Shown: positions 8,049 through 17,261 of the stretch, piece by piece
Layout: each line of letters opens with the position of its first letter
Position numbering within the stretch: position 1 is the first letter of the stretch
Source of the DNA: Pseudomonadota bacterium
GTDB taxonomy: Bacteria; Myxococcota_A; UBA796; UBA9615
NCBI GenBank assembly: GCA_024229515.1
Contig: JAAESI010000107.1
Span: 1 to 46,816, forward strand
Reading direction: 5' to 3'
Length of the DNA: 46,816 bases
Program-made: the position numbers and the translations under genes
The notes under the pieces: generated by a model
Seen by the model: only the letters and a program-made list of their open reading frames with translations
Database searches by the model: none
Told to the model about the DNA's origin: nothing

Positions 8049-9008
8049 TCAGTCCGACGCCGAACGGGGCCACATCGGAAGATCGACGGTCCCGTTCGCC
8101 TGCAGACCCCCCAACCAGGCGGCTGGATCGGTGAGGATCTCGTGCACGGTCCGCACCCCGAGGCCCGCGGTCAGGCCGTCGTCGGTGCGCTCGTCAAAAC
8201 TGATCCGGATGTGGAGCACCTTGCCCACTTCGATCTGCCCGTCAGCGCCCACGCACGGCTTCTCTTCGATCTTGCCCGTCATGATGAAGATCGGCGCAGT
8301 CCCCCACTCGTAGAGGTGGTGGTAGCCCGCGCCCAGCCCCACGCTGCCCAGGTTGGCGATGAACACCGAGGTGTACATGCCTTCACCGTCGATGAAGAAC
8401 CGGGGGAGGAGGTTCAGGTAGTCCAGGTAGCGGGCGATCCGAACCAGGATGGCCAGCACGAACCGGGGCGCCAGGAGCACGACGCTCAGCTCCTTGTCGA
8501 GCTCCGTCTTCTTGCCGGATCGCTCGGCGTTTATCGAGCCGTTGATGCGCTCCACCAGCTGCCGGAACGTCTCGCCGTCCTCCATCCGCAGCTTCACGAT
8601 GCCGAGCTTCGACTTGGCGTCCTTCTTCTTGCGCTTGTCCGCGAAGGTGAACCAGCGGGCGTTGCGCATGTACATCCGCTTGCCCACGACGAACTTGTTC
8701 ATCGCCGGGTGCTTCGCCAGGGCGATGTTGCAGGCCGCCACGATGACGTGAGTCATGTTGGCGTCGAACTCGGCCTTGGCGTGCTCGAGGTACTCCAGCA
8801 CCGGCTCAGCGCGCACGTACTCGTCGAAGTACACAACCGACTCGTTCCGGGTCGGCATGATGAACGGCATGATCCGGCGGTACGGGTGCACGTTCCCGAT
8901 CAGCGTGCCGTCCGGCCGGCTGGTCTTGAAGTGGGCCAGGACCCAGAGCGCGACGATGACGCCAGCGGCGATCAGCCAGGGGTGCTCAGCACCCGGGGAC
9001 CCTACCAG
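8049..9008 (-). CDS. Membrane-anchored E2-like acyltransferase homologue lacking the catalytic His
   Basis: About 319 residues with one N-terminal membrane helix (HPWLIAAGVIVALWVLAHF) and then a domain of the 2-oxoacid dehydrogenase acyltransferase fold: RRIMPFIMPTRNES, MTHVIVAACNIALAKHPAMN, a KHPAMNKFVVGKRMYMRNA block, and FIANLGSVGLGAGYHHLYEW near the end. There is no lipoyl or subunit-binding domain. The normal DHRxxDG catalytic signature reads FDERTDDG, so His is replaced by Glu while the DG pair remains. It is probably not a standard acetyl-CoA acyltransferase. No ATG, GTG or TTG lies in frame near the upstream stop. A CTG at 9006-9008, overlapping the protease gene, or a CTG at 8973-8975 are the only close candidates, so the 5' end is uncertain. 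Confidence 0.7.
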   Translation of the reverse strand: MVGSPGAEHPWLIAAGVIVALWVLAHFKTSRPDGTLIGNVHPYRRIMPFIMPTRNESVVYFDEYVRAEPVLEYLEHAKAEFDANMTHVIVAACNIALAKHPAMNKFVVGKRMYMRNARWFTFADKRKKKDAKSKLGIVKLRMEDGETFRQLVERINGSINAERSGKKTELDKELSVVLLAPRFVLAILVRIARYLDYLNLLPRFFIDGEGMYTSVFIANLGSVGLGAGYHHLYEWGTAPIFIMTGKIEEKPCVGADGQIEVGKVLHIRISFDERTDDGLTAGLGVRTVHEILTDPAAWLGGLQANGTVDLPMWPRSASD

Positions 9009-10243
9009 CGATGGCGGATCCGCAACGCCCCGCCATCGCGGTAGATGACCGCCGCGATTGCGCGGTTGGTCAGCGCTGCATCGCAGGCCGTGACCATGTC
9101 TGCGGGGCTCCGGATCTTGGTGCCGTCGATGTCCAGGACGATGTCCCCGGGGCGGAAAATGGCCCCCCGCTTGGCGGCCACCACCTGCACCCCCACCGAC
9201 AGCGCGAGGCGCTCCGATACGTCCGGCGCGATCTTGCGCACGGTCACGTAGAGCCCTTCGATCTCCACCGACTTGCCGGCCACCCGATCGGCCCACGCCG
9301 CCCGTGACTCGAGCATCAGCTTGATGACCTTCTCGGTGCCTCCGCGGGTCACCAGGAGCGTGCGCTCCTCGCCCGGGAAGGCGAGGCCGAACTTCTCTTG
9401 CCAGGCCGCCCGGCCCTTCACCGTGGAGCCGTCCACCGACACGACGACGTCGCCGGCGCGAAGCCCGCCCCGACCCGCCGGTCCGTCCTTGTAGACCGTC
9501 ACCACCTGCAGCCCGCCGCCGCGAACCTCCTGCAGCCGCAGCCCCGGCCAGCCGGGCTCGACGTCTTCGCCGTTGCGGAGCCACGGGAGCGCCCCCAGGA
9601 CCAGCTCGACCGGCATCGCGAAGCCGAGGGATTCACCCCGGCCGTCGACGGCGGTGTTGACGCCGATCACGCGCCCCTGGGCGTCGAACAGCGGCCCCCC
9701 GGAGCTCCCCTGGTTGATCGCCGCGTCCGTCTGGAGGAAGGCGTCGAAGGCGTCACGCCCCAGCTCCCGGGTGCGGGCCGAGAGGATGCCCCGGGTCACC
9801 GTGTGGCCATGGCCGAAGGGGTTGCCCACGGCGAAGACGTCCTGGCCCACGCGGAGGCCCACCGAGCTGCCCAACACCACCAGCGGCAGGTCCAGACCGA
9901 CCACCCGCAGCAGCGCCAGGTCGATGTCGGGGTCCGCCCCCACGAGCTCGGCGACGAACACGTTGCCGCGGTGGTCCGACACCAGGATCTCCGTCGCGTT
10001 GGCGACGACGTGCTGGTTCGTGATGATGAGGCCGTCTTCGACGACGAAGCCGGAGCCCAGGCTCTCGCCCCGGGGACTGCCGTAGACGGGATGCCACCGC
10101 TCCTTGTCGACGGTGCTGAGGTGGAGGTTCACCACCGACGGAGCCACCCGCTCGACGAGGTCCGCCAGGGCCTCGTCAGCCGAGGCCCCCCGGGGGAGCA
10201 CGAACGCGGCGACGGCGAGCGCGAGCGCGGCCGTCCGCAGCAT
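9002..10243 (-). CDS. HtrA/DegP-type periplasmic serine protease with two PDZ domains
   Basis: A 413-residue protein with a signal peptide (LRTAALALAVAAFVLPRGASA). The trypsin-like domain has the full triad: H78 in NQHVVAN, D108 in DIDLALLRV and S181 in QGSSGGPLF. Two PDZ domains follow, at about 238-320 (GLRAGDVVVSVDGSTVK) and 330-410 (FRPGDIVLDIDGTKI). This is the usual layout of DegP/DegQ/MucD proteins, which degrade or refold envelope proteins. The ATG overlaps the stop of the preceding lipoprotein gene (10241-10245), so production is coupled to it and to the acyltransferase homologue downstream. Not assigned to degP or degQ specifically. Confidence 0.93.
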   Translation of the reverse strand: MLRTAALALAVAAFVLPRGASADEALADLVERVAPSVVNLHLSTVDKERWHPVYGSPRGESLGSGFVVEDGLIITNQHVVANATEILVSDHRGNVFVAELVGADPDIDLALLRVVGLDLPLVVLGSSVGLRVGQDVFAVGNPFGHGHTVTRGILSARTRELGRDAFDAFLQTDAAINQGSSGGPLFDAQGRVIGVNTAVDGRGESLGFAMPVELVLGALPWLRNGEDVEPGWPGLRLQEVRGGGLQVVTVYKDGPAGRGGLRAGDVVVSVDGSTVKGRAAWQEKFGLAFPGEERTLLVTRGGTEKVIKLMLESRAAWADRVAGKSVEIEGLYVTVRKIAPDVSERLALSVGVQVVAAKRGAIFRPGDIVLDIDGTKIRSPADMVTACDAALTNRAIAAVIYRDGGALRIRHRW

Positions 10244-12702
10244 CACTTCTGGGCCCGCTTTCGGATGACGTGGAGCGCGCCCACCATGCCCACGAGGGCG
10301 TGCTGGTTGTTGTCGATCCGCACGTGGTTGTCGACGACTCCCATCGGGTACGCGCCGTGCACGCGGGCCATGTCGGGGAGCCAGTAGCCGTTCCGCTCGG
10401 TGTACTGCTGCTCCATCAGGTGCCGCGCCGCGCCCAGCAGCGCTTCCTCGTAGATCGTCGCGTCGTCGCCGTTGTCCCAGGCCAGGTTGGTCACCGCCCG
10501 GAGCGCCTCGGACCGCGAGCCCGCCCGCGTCGTCCGGGGCAGATCGTTGGTGCGACGGTAGGCGCCGATGTAGTCGGGCCACGGCGTCCACACCGGGCCG
10601 TACTGCCCGTGGTTGTCGCCGTACTGCTCCGAGGCGTAGTGCAGCCCCATGTTGTAGGCGTTCTTGGAGTACCGACCGCCCTGGTCGATCTTCCACAGGC
10701 GGTAGAGGCCCTGCATGACCCAGTGATCCGGGTTGATCATGCGGTCCTTCTCGTAGTTCTTCATCTGCGCCGCCGCGATCGCCCGCGCGCCATCCAGCCA
10801 TCGCTCGTCCCCGGTCTTTTCGTAGAAACGCACGAGCGCGAGCATCGATTCCCCCGGGTAGTACAGGGGTTCCTTGCGCACCCTGTCCTGGGTCATCGCC
10901 TCGCTGTAGCGCCGCCACATCCAGCCGCGGTCGTCGATCATGTCCAGCAGCGTCAGCCCCAGCCCCTCCATGATCTCGGGGTCCGAGTCGCGGAAGCAGG
11001 CGTCGCGGTACTCCGCCGGAATCTCGTCGGGCTCCGGGCGGGCGAGGAAGGTCAGCAGCGTCAGCGCGGCCGAGCCGCTGTCGCACTTGCCTCGGTTGTC
11101 CAGCAGGCAGAGGCGGCCCTCCCGGGCCTGCGGCGGCGGCTTGATGCCGTCGTAGACGTAGCCCATCGCCAGGCCAGCAGCCTTGATGTAGAGCTCCTGA
11201 TCCTCGGCGAGGTGCGGCTCGACCCCGGCCAGATCCCACATCTCGAACAGGCCGTACACCGAGCCGGCGTGGCGCACGATGTTGTAGCCAGCGCTGCCCT
11301 GGTCCTTGTTGGGGAAGTACTCGTAGTCGAACTTGCCGTCGTCCTTGACCGTGTTGACGAGCCAGCGGCCGCCCCACTTGATCGAGTCGAGCACCTGCTC
11401 CTCGGTGGCGTCGCCCTCCCACAGTACGTTGCCCCGGAAGATGCGCACGGCCGGCTTGCCCGCCTCGACCCGGCCGAAGGAGGCGCTGCGGAAGCGCGTG
11501 ATGGTGACCTCACCCTTGGCCCAGCAGTCCGCCTTGAGGCTCAGCTCCTTGCACAGGCGGCCGAACATGCGGCGGTGCTTGTCCTTGCGGGAGCGCACGC
11601 GGGGCGTCACCAGGCCCATCGACACCGGCTCGCTGGGCAGCAGCACGGCCTCGCCGCTGTCCTTGCGGAAGACCACCCCGTGCACGCCCGGCTCGACCAG
11701 GTACCAGAGCGACTTCTCGCCCGTGGTGGCGACGGAACCTTCGGCCCCGAGCACGTCGATCTGGATGCGGACCTGGGCCGCGTCGGCGCGCCAGGACGGC
11801 TCCTTGCTGCCGGCGGAGGTGAGGGCGGCCTGGGTGGCGGCGACGACCGCGGGCCCCAACGCGCCGGCCGGAGCCTTGCCGCGCAGGCGCTTGATGTCAC
11901 CGGGGCGGAAGAGCGAGACCCAGACGTCGTGCTCGACCTTCGCGCTCACGGCGGCGCCGTCCGGCGTCTCCCCCGCGACGACGGCGGCGGCCAGATCGGT
12001 GGTGGCCTGCACGGAGGCGTCATCGACTTCGGGGGCGCCGCCGGGCATCGCCCACGCGGCCGCCAGCACGTCGGACGTCGCGGTCGGGGCAGTGGCGAGG
12101 CGGTTGTCCCAGGCCTCGTCCTCGGGCGGGAAGAGCAGCCCCACAGTCCCCTTGGAGTCCACCAGCGCGCCGGTGATGAGGTCCCAATCCGTGGCCTCGG
12201 CGAAGGCTCCCTTGTCGTCCCGCGCCCAGTGCACGGTCGTGGGGATGCGACGCTTCTCGTACCAGGTGGCGATCTGTTCGTCGGTGGTGTCCGTGCTGAA
12301 GAGCACGAGCACGCGGAAGCCCGCCTGGGCCGCCGACCGAGCCAGCGGACGCACGAGCATGCGGGTGGCGGCGCGGGTGGCCCGGCTGCGCACGTCGCCG
12401 CTGATGTAGACGATGAAGGAGGGGTCTCGCAGCAGCGTCTTGAGCTTGACCCGCTTGCCCTCGGCGGACTCGACCTTCACGCCGACATCGATCGACGCGA
12501 CCTCGTTCAGGGACTCGGTCGCGAACTCGAGCGGCTCGGCCGGCGCCCCCTTGGTGTCGTCCGGCCGGGGGAGCATCGGCAGGGTCTTGGCGTTAGCGTC
12601 GGTCGCTTCGGGAGGAGCCGCTTCCTCTCCGCCGCAGCCGGGGGCCGCGGTGAGCAGGAGGAGGGCGAAGGCCGGGATCAGAAATCGCGCGCGCGTGAGC
12701 AT
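10243..12702 (-). CDS. Large lipoprotein: thioredoxin-like and AMMECR1-like regions plus an alpha/alpha-toroid domain
   Basis: About 819 residues from the ATG at 12702 (a GTG at 12711 is an alternative). The signal peptide ends in a lipobox (TAAPGC), so the protein is lipid-anchored. Residues about 55-190 resemble a TlpA/thioredoxin-like fold (LKTLLRDPSFIVYISGDVRS, GFRVLVLFSTD) without a CxxC pair. Residues 250-370 resemble AMMECR1 (VRIQIDVLGAEG, VEPGVHGVVF, VLLPSEPV), a weak match. From about 440 to the end, helical pairs with YFPNKDQGSAGYN, YYPGESMLALVRFYEKTGD and NGDDATIYEEAL look like a six-hairpin toroid as in glycoside-active enzymes and epimerases. First gene of an operon with HtrA. 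Substrate unknown; a cell-envelope polysaccharide is a guess. Confidence 0.7.
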   Translation of the reverse strand: MLTRARFLIPAFALLLLTAAPGCGGEEAAPPEATDANAKTLPMLPRPDDTKGAPAEPLEFATESLNEVASIDVGVKVESAEGKRVKLKTLLRDPSFIVYISGDVRSRATRAATRMLVRPLARSAAQAGFRVLVLFSTDTTDEQIATWYEKRRIPTTVHWARDDKGAFAEATDWDLITGALVDSKGTVGLLFPPEDEAWDNRLATAPTATSDVLAAAWAMPGGAPEVDDASVQATTDLAAAVVAGETPDGAAVSAKVEHDVWVSLFRPGDIKRLRGKAPAGALGPAVVAATQAALTSAGSKEPSWRADAAQVRIQIDVLGAEGSVATTGEKSLWYLVEPGVHGVVFRKDSGEAVLLPSEPVSMGLVTPRVRSRKDKHRRMFGRLCKELSLKADCWAKGEVTITRFRSASFGRVEAGKPAVRIFRGNVLWEGDATEEQVLDSIKWGGRWLVNTVKDDGKFDYEYFPNKDQGSAGYNIVRHAGSVYGLFEMWDLAGVEPHLAEDQELYIKAAGLAMGYVYDGIKPPPQAREGRLCLLDNRGKCDSGSAALTLLTFLARPEPDEIPAEYRDACFRDSDPEIMEGLGLTLLDMIDDRGWMWRRYSEAMTQDRVRKEPLYYPGESMLALVRFYEKTGDERWLDGARAIAAAQMKNYEKDRMINPDHWVMQGLYRLWKIDQGGRYSKNAYNMGLHYASEQYGDNHGQYGPVWTPWPDYIGAYRRTNDLPRTTRAGSRSEALRAVTNLAWDNGDDATIYEEALLGAARHLMEQQYTERNGYWLPDMARVHGAYPMGVVDNHVRIDNNQHALVGMVGALHVIRKRAQK

Positions 12703-12770
12703 GGCGCGCACCCTATTGCCCCGCCCCCGCCAGTCAAGGGCAGGAGGGTGATCTGTGCTAGACGCCGGAC

Positions 12771-13880
12771 GTGCCTGAGACCATCTCCCTCGTCGCCGTC
12801 GTCCAGCCTGGGCTGGAGAAGCTCGTGTCCCGCCAGATCCGCGCGCTCGGCGGGGGGCTCGGCCACACCGAGGGGCGCGCCGGTCGGATCACCTTCGACG
12901 GACCCGAAGACGCCGTGATGCGCACGAACCTGGAGCTGCGCTACGCCGAACGCATCCTCCTGCCGATGGTCGCGGACGTGATCCCCAGCTTCCGCACCAT
13001 GCGCCGGCTGGTCGCCGAGCAGCCCTGGGAGCACTACCTCCCGACGGGCATGGAGATCCGGTTCAGCACGTCGGTTCACCGCTGCAAGCTGTTCCACACC
13101 GGCGCCGTCGAGGACGCCATCACCGAGGGGCTCCAGAACCGCGGCCTCAAGCTCCCCAAGGGCGACGGCCGGTCGTGGATGACCATCGACGCGCGCGGCA
13201 CCGGAGACCACTGGACCCTCTCGCTGGACACCAGCGGGGCGGGGCTGTCGCGGCGGGGCTACCGCAAGGCGACGGCCAAGGCGCCGCTGCGGGAGACGCT
13301 TGCGGCGGCCGTCCTCGGCCTCGCGGGCTGGAACCCGAGCATTCCCCTGATCGACCCCGTCTGCGGCGCCGGCACCCTGGCGATCGAGGCGGCCGCCCAG
13401 GCGATGGGCCGAGCGCCCGGACTGGACCGCAGCTTCGCCTTCGAGGCGTGGCCCACGCTGGACTCGGAGCGGTGGACGGAGCTGCAGGAGAAGGCGCACG
13501 CGCGGATCGACCCCACCGGCGGCGGCGCCTCCATCGAGGCGGCCGACGAGGCGGGCGGCGCGATCAAGGCGGCGCGGGACAACAGCAGCCGGGCGGGCAC
13601 CAAGAAGGCGTTCTCCATCGTGCGCCGGGACATCCTGGAGACACCGCCCAAGGACGGCGAGGGCCTCATCGTGATGAACCCGCCGTACGGCAAGCGCACC
13701 AACCCGGCCGATCTCGAGGACTGGGCGCGGGCGCTGCGGAAGGCGCGGCCGGGCTGGGACCTGGTCGTCGTTGGCCCCAAGGAGATCGGGGAGCGGCTCG
13801 GCTGCAAGCAGAAGCCGCTGGCGAAGTTCCTCGTCGGAGGCATCAAGGCCGGCGTCTGGAAGCGGCCCGCCGCGGGTTGA
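12771..13880 (+). CDS. RlmL-like rRNA guanine-N2 methyltransferase (THUMP plus Rossmann methylase)
   Basis: A 369-residue protein from a GTG start. The N-terminal half is a THUMP-type RNA-binding region (VQPGLEKLVSRQIRALGG, then RFSTSVHRCKLFHTGAVEDA). The C-terminal half is an SAM-dependent methylase with motif I DPVCGAGTLAIEAA and motif IV NPPYGKR. The combination and order match the RlmL/TrmN6 family, which methylates guanosine at N2 in 23S rRNA (or tRNA); the E. coli enzyme is longer because it carries a second methylase. The NPPY motif alone could suggest a DNA methylase, but the THUMP region argues for RNA. Stands alone, divergent from the lipoprotein operon at 12702. Confidence 0.85.
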   Translation: MPETISLVAVVQPGLEKLVSRQIRALGGGLGHTEGRAGRITFDGPEDAVMRTNLELRYAERILLPMVADVIPSFRTMRRLVAEQPWEHYLPTGMEIRFSTSVHRCKLFHTGAVEDAITEGLQNRGLKLPKGDGRSWMTIDARGTGDHWTLSLDTSGAGLSRRGYRKATAKAPLRETLAAAVLGLAGWNPSIPLIDPVCGAGTLAIEAAAQAMGRAPGLDRSFAFEAWPTLDSERWTELQEKAHARIDPTGGGASIEAADEAGGAIKAARDNSSRAGTKKAFSIVRRDILETPPKDGEGLIVMNPPYGKRTNPADLEDWARALRKARPGWDLVVVGPKEIGERLGCKQKPLAKFLVGGIKAGVWKRPAAG

Positions 13881-13914
13881 TCAGGGATCAGGCGGCAGGC
13901 GGCAGGTTGACCGG

Positions 13915-13936
13915 ACGCGGGTCCCATGTCCCGCGT
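13915..13936. terminator. Candidate two-way transcription terminator hairpin
   Basis: Arms ACGCGGG (13915-13921) and CCCGCGT (13930-13936) pair perfectly over 7 bases around an 8-base loop. A short T-rich stretch (TGTTGCTT) follows on the plus strand. It sits between the convergent rRNA methylase and TldD-like genes, the expected place for a shared terminator. The T tract is weak, so efficiency is uncertain. Confidence 0.5.
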
Positions 13937-13943
13937 TGTTGCT

Positions 13944-16900
13944 TCAGTCCAGCTCGGGCATCGGGTAGGTGGGCCGGTCGGCCGCCGCGCCCGCGAAGAC
14001 CGTCTCGATCTCGCTGACGACGATGAGGTTCGGCGCGGTCACCACCATCGGGATTCCGGCGACCGTCGGCGCGCGGCTCCAGGGGCTCGCGGGGGCCAGG
14101 TAGGGGACCACCTGCATGCCGCCGGAGGCCGCGGTGATCGCCCGCATCGTCCGTCGATCCACGCCCTGGAACTCGAGCCCGAGCACGGGCTGCTCCGTGC
14201 CGTCGGGGAAGCGCCACACGGCGTCCGTCGGCGACGGCAGGTCCCCTTCCCAGCCCTGCTCCATGCGGCGCACCACCAGCACGGCGGGCTGCCCCGCGGC
14301 TCGACGGAGCGACTGCACCTCGCGCTCGAACGCCTTGAGCCCGATAAGCTTCTTGGGCTTCACCAGCCACGACGACAGGCGGGAGCCCCAGTCGCCCTGC
14401 ACGAAGCCGCGGGCGTGGCCGTTGCTGCCCGCGAGGTCGCGGCGGGGCACGCGGGTCATGAGGAAGTCCCGCACGTAGCCGTCCTGGACGACCTCGACGG
14501 CCTCCGCGGCGACGCCCTCCCGGTCGTACTTGAAGCCGCCGGCGAGCCCGTCGGGCACGGTCGTGGGGTCGTCGGTGACGCTCCAGCCCTTGGGCAGCAC
14601 GCGCCGCCCCAGTCGCGGACCGCCGCGGATCTGGGCCTGGTAGCTGGAGCCCGCCTCGGGCACCGGGGGGGTGCCTCGCACCTCCGGCGGGAGCAGGTAG
14701 CGGAAGAGGTCCGCGGCCGCTTCGCCTTCGAACACCACCGGACCCTCGTAGTAGCCGATGGCCGGCGCGCGCGACCGCCACAGCAGGGTGATCCCCATCG
14801 CTTCGACCCCGTCGGCGATCTCGTCGATCGACGGCAGCTCGGCGGCGCTACGGGCGACCCAGGCGCGGCGGTCGAACAGACGCACGCCGTCCTCCCGCAC
14901 GATGTCGGCGTAGGCGTAGATGGCGGCGTGGCCCTCGACCTCGACGATGCGCGTGCCCGCCGTGTCGGCGATGTACATCCGTCCCTGCCGCTCGCCCGCA
15001 TACACCTGACCCGAGCGCAGTCCGCCGCCCAGATCGCGCAACCGCGCCGATGCCTGGACCACGATGTCGGTGAGCAACGCCTCGTCGACGGCGGGCACCG
15101 GGGTGGAGTCGAAGAACACGACGGGGTCGGTCTCGGTCCAGTCCGGGGGCGGGGGGTCACCCGCCTGGGAGCGTCGCGCCGCCGTCTTCAGGGCGAGCCG
15201 GCCGACGGCGTTCTTGTAGCTGTCGTCGGTGCTCAGCCAGAGGTCCCGGGCGATGGCGGTGGGGTGATCGCCGAGCACGAACCGAGGGGTCGCAACGGCC
15301 TCGGGGAGGGCGACCGTGCCGCCGTCGATGCGGCTGCTGTTCAGGTCGATGTCGCCGACTACGATCTCGACCCGGCCCGGCCGTCCGGGGGTGCCGGAGA
15401 CCCGCCGGAGCGTGCCCAGGTCCGCGCTGACGGTGACCTGATCGCCGTCGAACACCGCCGCGGCGGCCCACGCGGGGGCGGGCGCGTCCTGGAGCCGAAG
15501 CTCGCTCGTCGCGCGATCCAACCCGGCGACCACCGCATCCATCAACGCGTCGCTCCCTTCGGCGGCGCTGGGCGGCGGCTCGTTGGCGGGCGGTGCCAGC
15601 AGCGGCGGCTTGGTCTGGCCCTTGAACTTGCGCTGGGTCTCGATCTGCTCGACCAGGAGCGCCGGGGAGGTCGCGCTGACCGGCACCCAGCCGCTCTCGG
15701 CGCCGCACGTGCCGTTGAACACTTCGGGGGTGGGCCCGGCGGCGACGATCCGCGCGAAGGTCTGCAGGGGGGTGCCGATCAGGTCGACGCCCCGCACCAG
15801 CTCGTCGGGGCGGCCGTCGACGTAGATCCGACGGCCCTCCACCACGTTGATCTGGAAGGCGTTGGGGATGTCGCGGTCGGTGAACGTGAAGCCGCCCTCG
15901 ATGTCGTCAACGTACAGCGCGTACTCCAGCCCCTCCTTCTTGGCGAGCACCCGCAGCTGCGCCCGCAGCTCGTCCTCGGAGACCTGCTCGGCGGCGTCCA
16001 CGATGAGGTTGCCCTGGCGCGTCACCACGGCGTGGCCGGCCTGCCGGCGCCCGTGGGCGTTGGAGCGGCCCGCCTTCACCGGCGATCGGCTCTCGAGGAA
16101 GCCCTCGAGCACGCCGTCGCGGACGAGGGAGACGCGCTCGGCGGGCACCCCCTGGTCGTCGAAGAGGTAGTGCCCCCGGAGGTCGACATCGGCGAGGTGG
16201 GCGAGGGTCGGGTCGTCCGACACGGACAGGAAGGACGGGAGGATCTCCTGCCCCACCTGGTCCAGGAACGTCTGCGCGTCGGTGACCTGCTTGAGGCGAT
16301 GCCCCTCCACCCGGTGGCCGAAGATCTCGTGGAAGAAGACCGCGGCGGCGCGCCCGCTGAGGATCGCGGGACCGGTGTAGGGCTCCTGGTCGGGAGCCGC
16401 GCGGAGCAGGTGGAGCTTGGCCTCGATGGCCCGCGCGTCTGCCTCCAGCGCTTCCCCGTCGGGCAGACCGTGGGGGTCGGCGGAGTCCCACGCGTCCCAC
16501 ACCGCCAGCGTCGTGCCGTCGTCCGCGAGCGTGTCGGCGGACACCGCCGCGCGGAACCGCTTGCTCCCCTCGCGGAGCTTGTGGCCGTCGGTGCTGATGA
16601 ACCAGCGGGTCTCGGCTTCGGCGGTGATGGCGACGTAGGGGTCCAGCACGATGTCGCTGTCCGCGAACACGGCCGAGGCGCGGCGGGCCGATGCCTCCCA
16701 CTCCGCCACCGGGGCGTCCTCCAGCGTCGCCATCGGGTGGAGCGCGACGGAAGGCTCGGCGGGGGCGAGATCGAAGGACATCTCCTCGTCCACGAGCACC
16801 TGCTGGTCGGTCTGGACCTGCTGCCAACGGTCGACGGCGCCGCGGTAGCGGGCCTCGATCTCCCGCCAGATCCCGCGCTGCAGCACGACCGGATCGGTGC

Positions 16901-17261
16901 CGGTGGCAAGCTCCCGCCCGGGCGCATCGCCGGACTCCCAGCTGAGGTCCCGCAGGGGGTGGGTGGAGTCCAACTCGGGGGAGCCGACCCGGACGTCCGC
17001 GTGGATCATCCGCCACCGCGTGGGCCGGTACCCCTGGAGGCCGCCCTCCTCGCCGGAGATGTCGATGCCTCGCACTTCCACCGTCTGCAGGGCGATGTAG
17101 TAGGGCGCGGGGTCGAGGGCGCCGAGCGCTTCGACCGCGCGGGCCAGCTCGGCCTCCATCGCGACGAGCACGGGATCGTCCTCGACCGCTTCGTCCTCGG
17201 CGTACGCGGGCATCGCCGCGAACACGGCGAAGGCAGTCAGCAGCAGCATCGTTCGTCTCAT
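13944..17261 (-). CDS. Secreted tandem TldD/PmbA-type protein (active copy fused to a degenerate copy)
   Basis: A 1105-residue protein with a signal peptide (TMLLLTAFAVFAAMPAYA). It holds two TldD/PmbA-like halves. Half one (about 60-560) has the metalloprotease motif HEIFGH (H311, E312, H316), followed by RVEGHRL and GRRQAGHAVVTRQGNLIV. Half two (about 590-1105) repeats the fold (ARLRDLGGGLRSGQVYAGER, GYYEGPVVFEGEAAADLF, GSNGHARGF) but has no HExxxH. In known systems TldD (with metal) and TldE/PmbA (without) are separate cytoplasmic chains that pair to cleave peptides such as microcin B17 precursors. Here both appear on one exported chain. The ATG at 17261 overlaps the upstream stop (ATGA); a TTG one codon earlier is less likely. 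Substrate unknown. Confidence 0.85.
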   Translation of the reverse strand: MRRTMLLLTAFAVFAAMPAYAEDEAVEDDPVLVAMEAELARAVEALGALDPAPYYIALQTVEVRGIDISGEEGGLQGYRPTRWRMIHADVRVGSPELDSTHPLRDLSWESGDAPGRELATGTDPVVLQRGIWREIEARYRGAVDRWQQVQTDQQVLVDEEMSFDLAPAEPSVALHPMATLEDAPVAEWEASARRASAVFADSDIVLDPYVAITAEAETRWFISTDGHKLREGSKRFRAAVSADTLADDGTTLAVWDAWDSADPHGLPDGEALEADARAIEAKLHLLRAAPDQEPYTGPAILSGRAAAVFFHEIFGHRVEGHRLKQVTDAQTFLDQVGQEILPSFLSVSDDPTLAHLADVDLRGHYLFDDQGVPAERVSLVRDGVLEGFLESRSPVKAGRSNAHGRRQAGHAVVTRQGNLIVDAAEQVSEDELRAQLRVLAKKEGLEYALYVDDIEGGFTFTDRDIPNAFQINVVEGRRIYVDGRPDELVRGVDLIGTPLQTFARIVAAGPTPEVFNGTCGAESGWVPVSATSPALLVEQIETQRKFKGQTKPPLLAPPANEPPPSAAEGSDALMDAVVAGLDRATSELRLQDAPAPAWAAAAVFDGDQVTVSADLGTLRRVSGTPGRPGRVEIVVGDIDLNSSRIDGGTVALPEAVATPRFVLGDHPTAIARDLWLSTDDSYKNAVGRLALKTAARRSQAGDPPPPDWTETDPVVFFDSTPVPAVDEALLTDIVVQASARLRDLGGGLRSGQVYAGERQGRMYIADTAGTRIVEVEGHAAIYAYADIVREDGVRLFDRRAWVARSAAELPSIDEIADGVEAMGITLLWRSRAPAIGYYEGPVVFEGEAAADLFRYLLPPEVRGTPPVPEAGSSYQAQIRGGPRLGRRVLPKGWSVTDDPTTVPDGLAGGFKYDREGVAAEAVEVVQDGYVRDFLMTRVPRRDLAGSNGHARGFVQGDWGSRLSSWLVKPKKLIGLKAFEREVQSLRRAAGQPAVLVVRRMEQGWEGDLPSPTDAVWRFPDGTEQPVLGLEFQGVDRRTMRAITAASGGMQVVPYLAPASPWSRAPTVAGIPMVVTAPNLIVVSEIETVFAGAAADRPTYPMPELD

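Noticed and set aside
9009..9584. A long N-terminal extension of the E2-like gene to 9584
   Set aside because: The extension is antisense-frame sequence inside the protease gene and reads as low-complexity Arg/Gly. The homologous part begins near 9000.
10244..11422. A long N-terminal extension of the protease gene to 11422
   Set aside because: It lies within the lipoprotein gene in another frame. The signal peptide at 10243 marks the true start.
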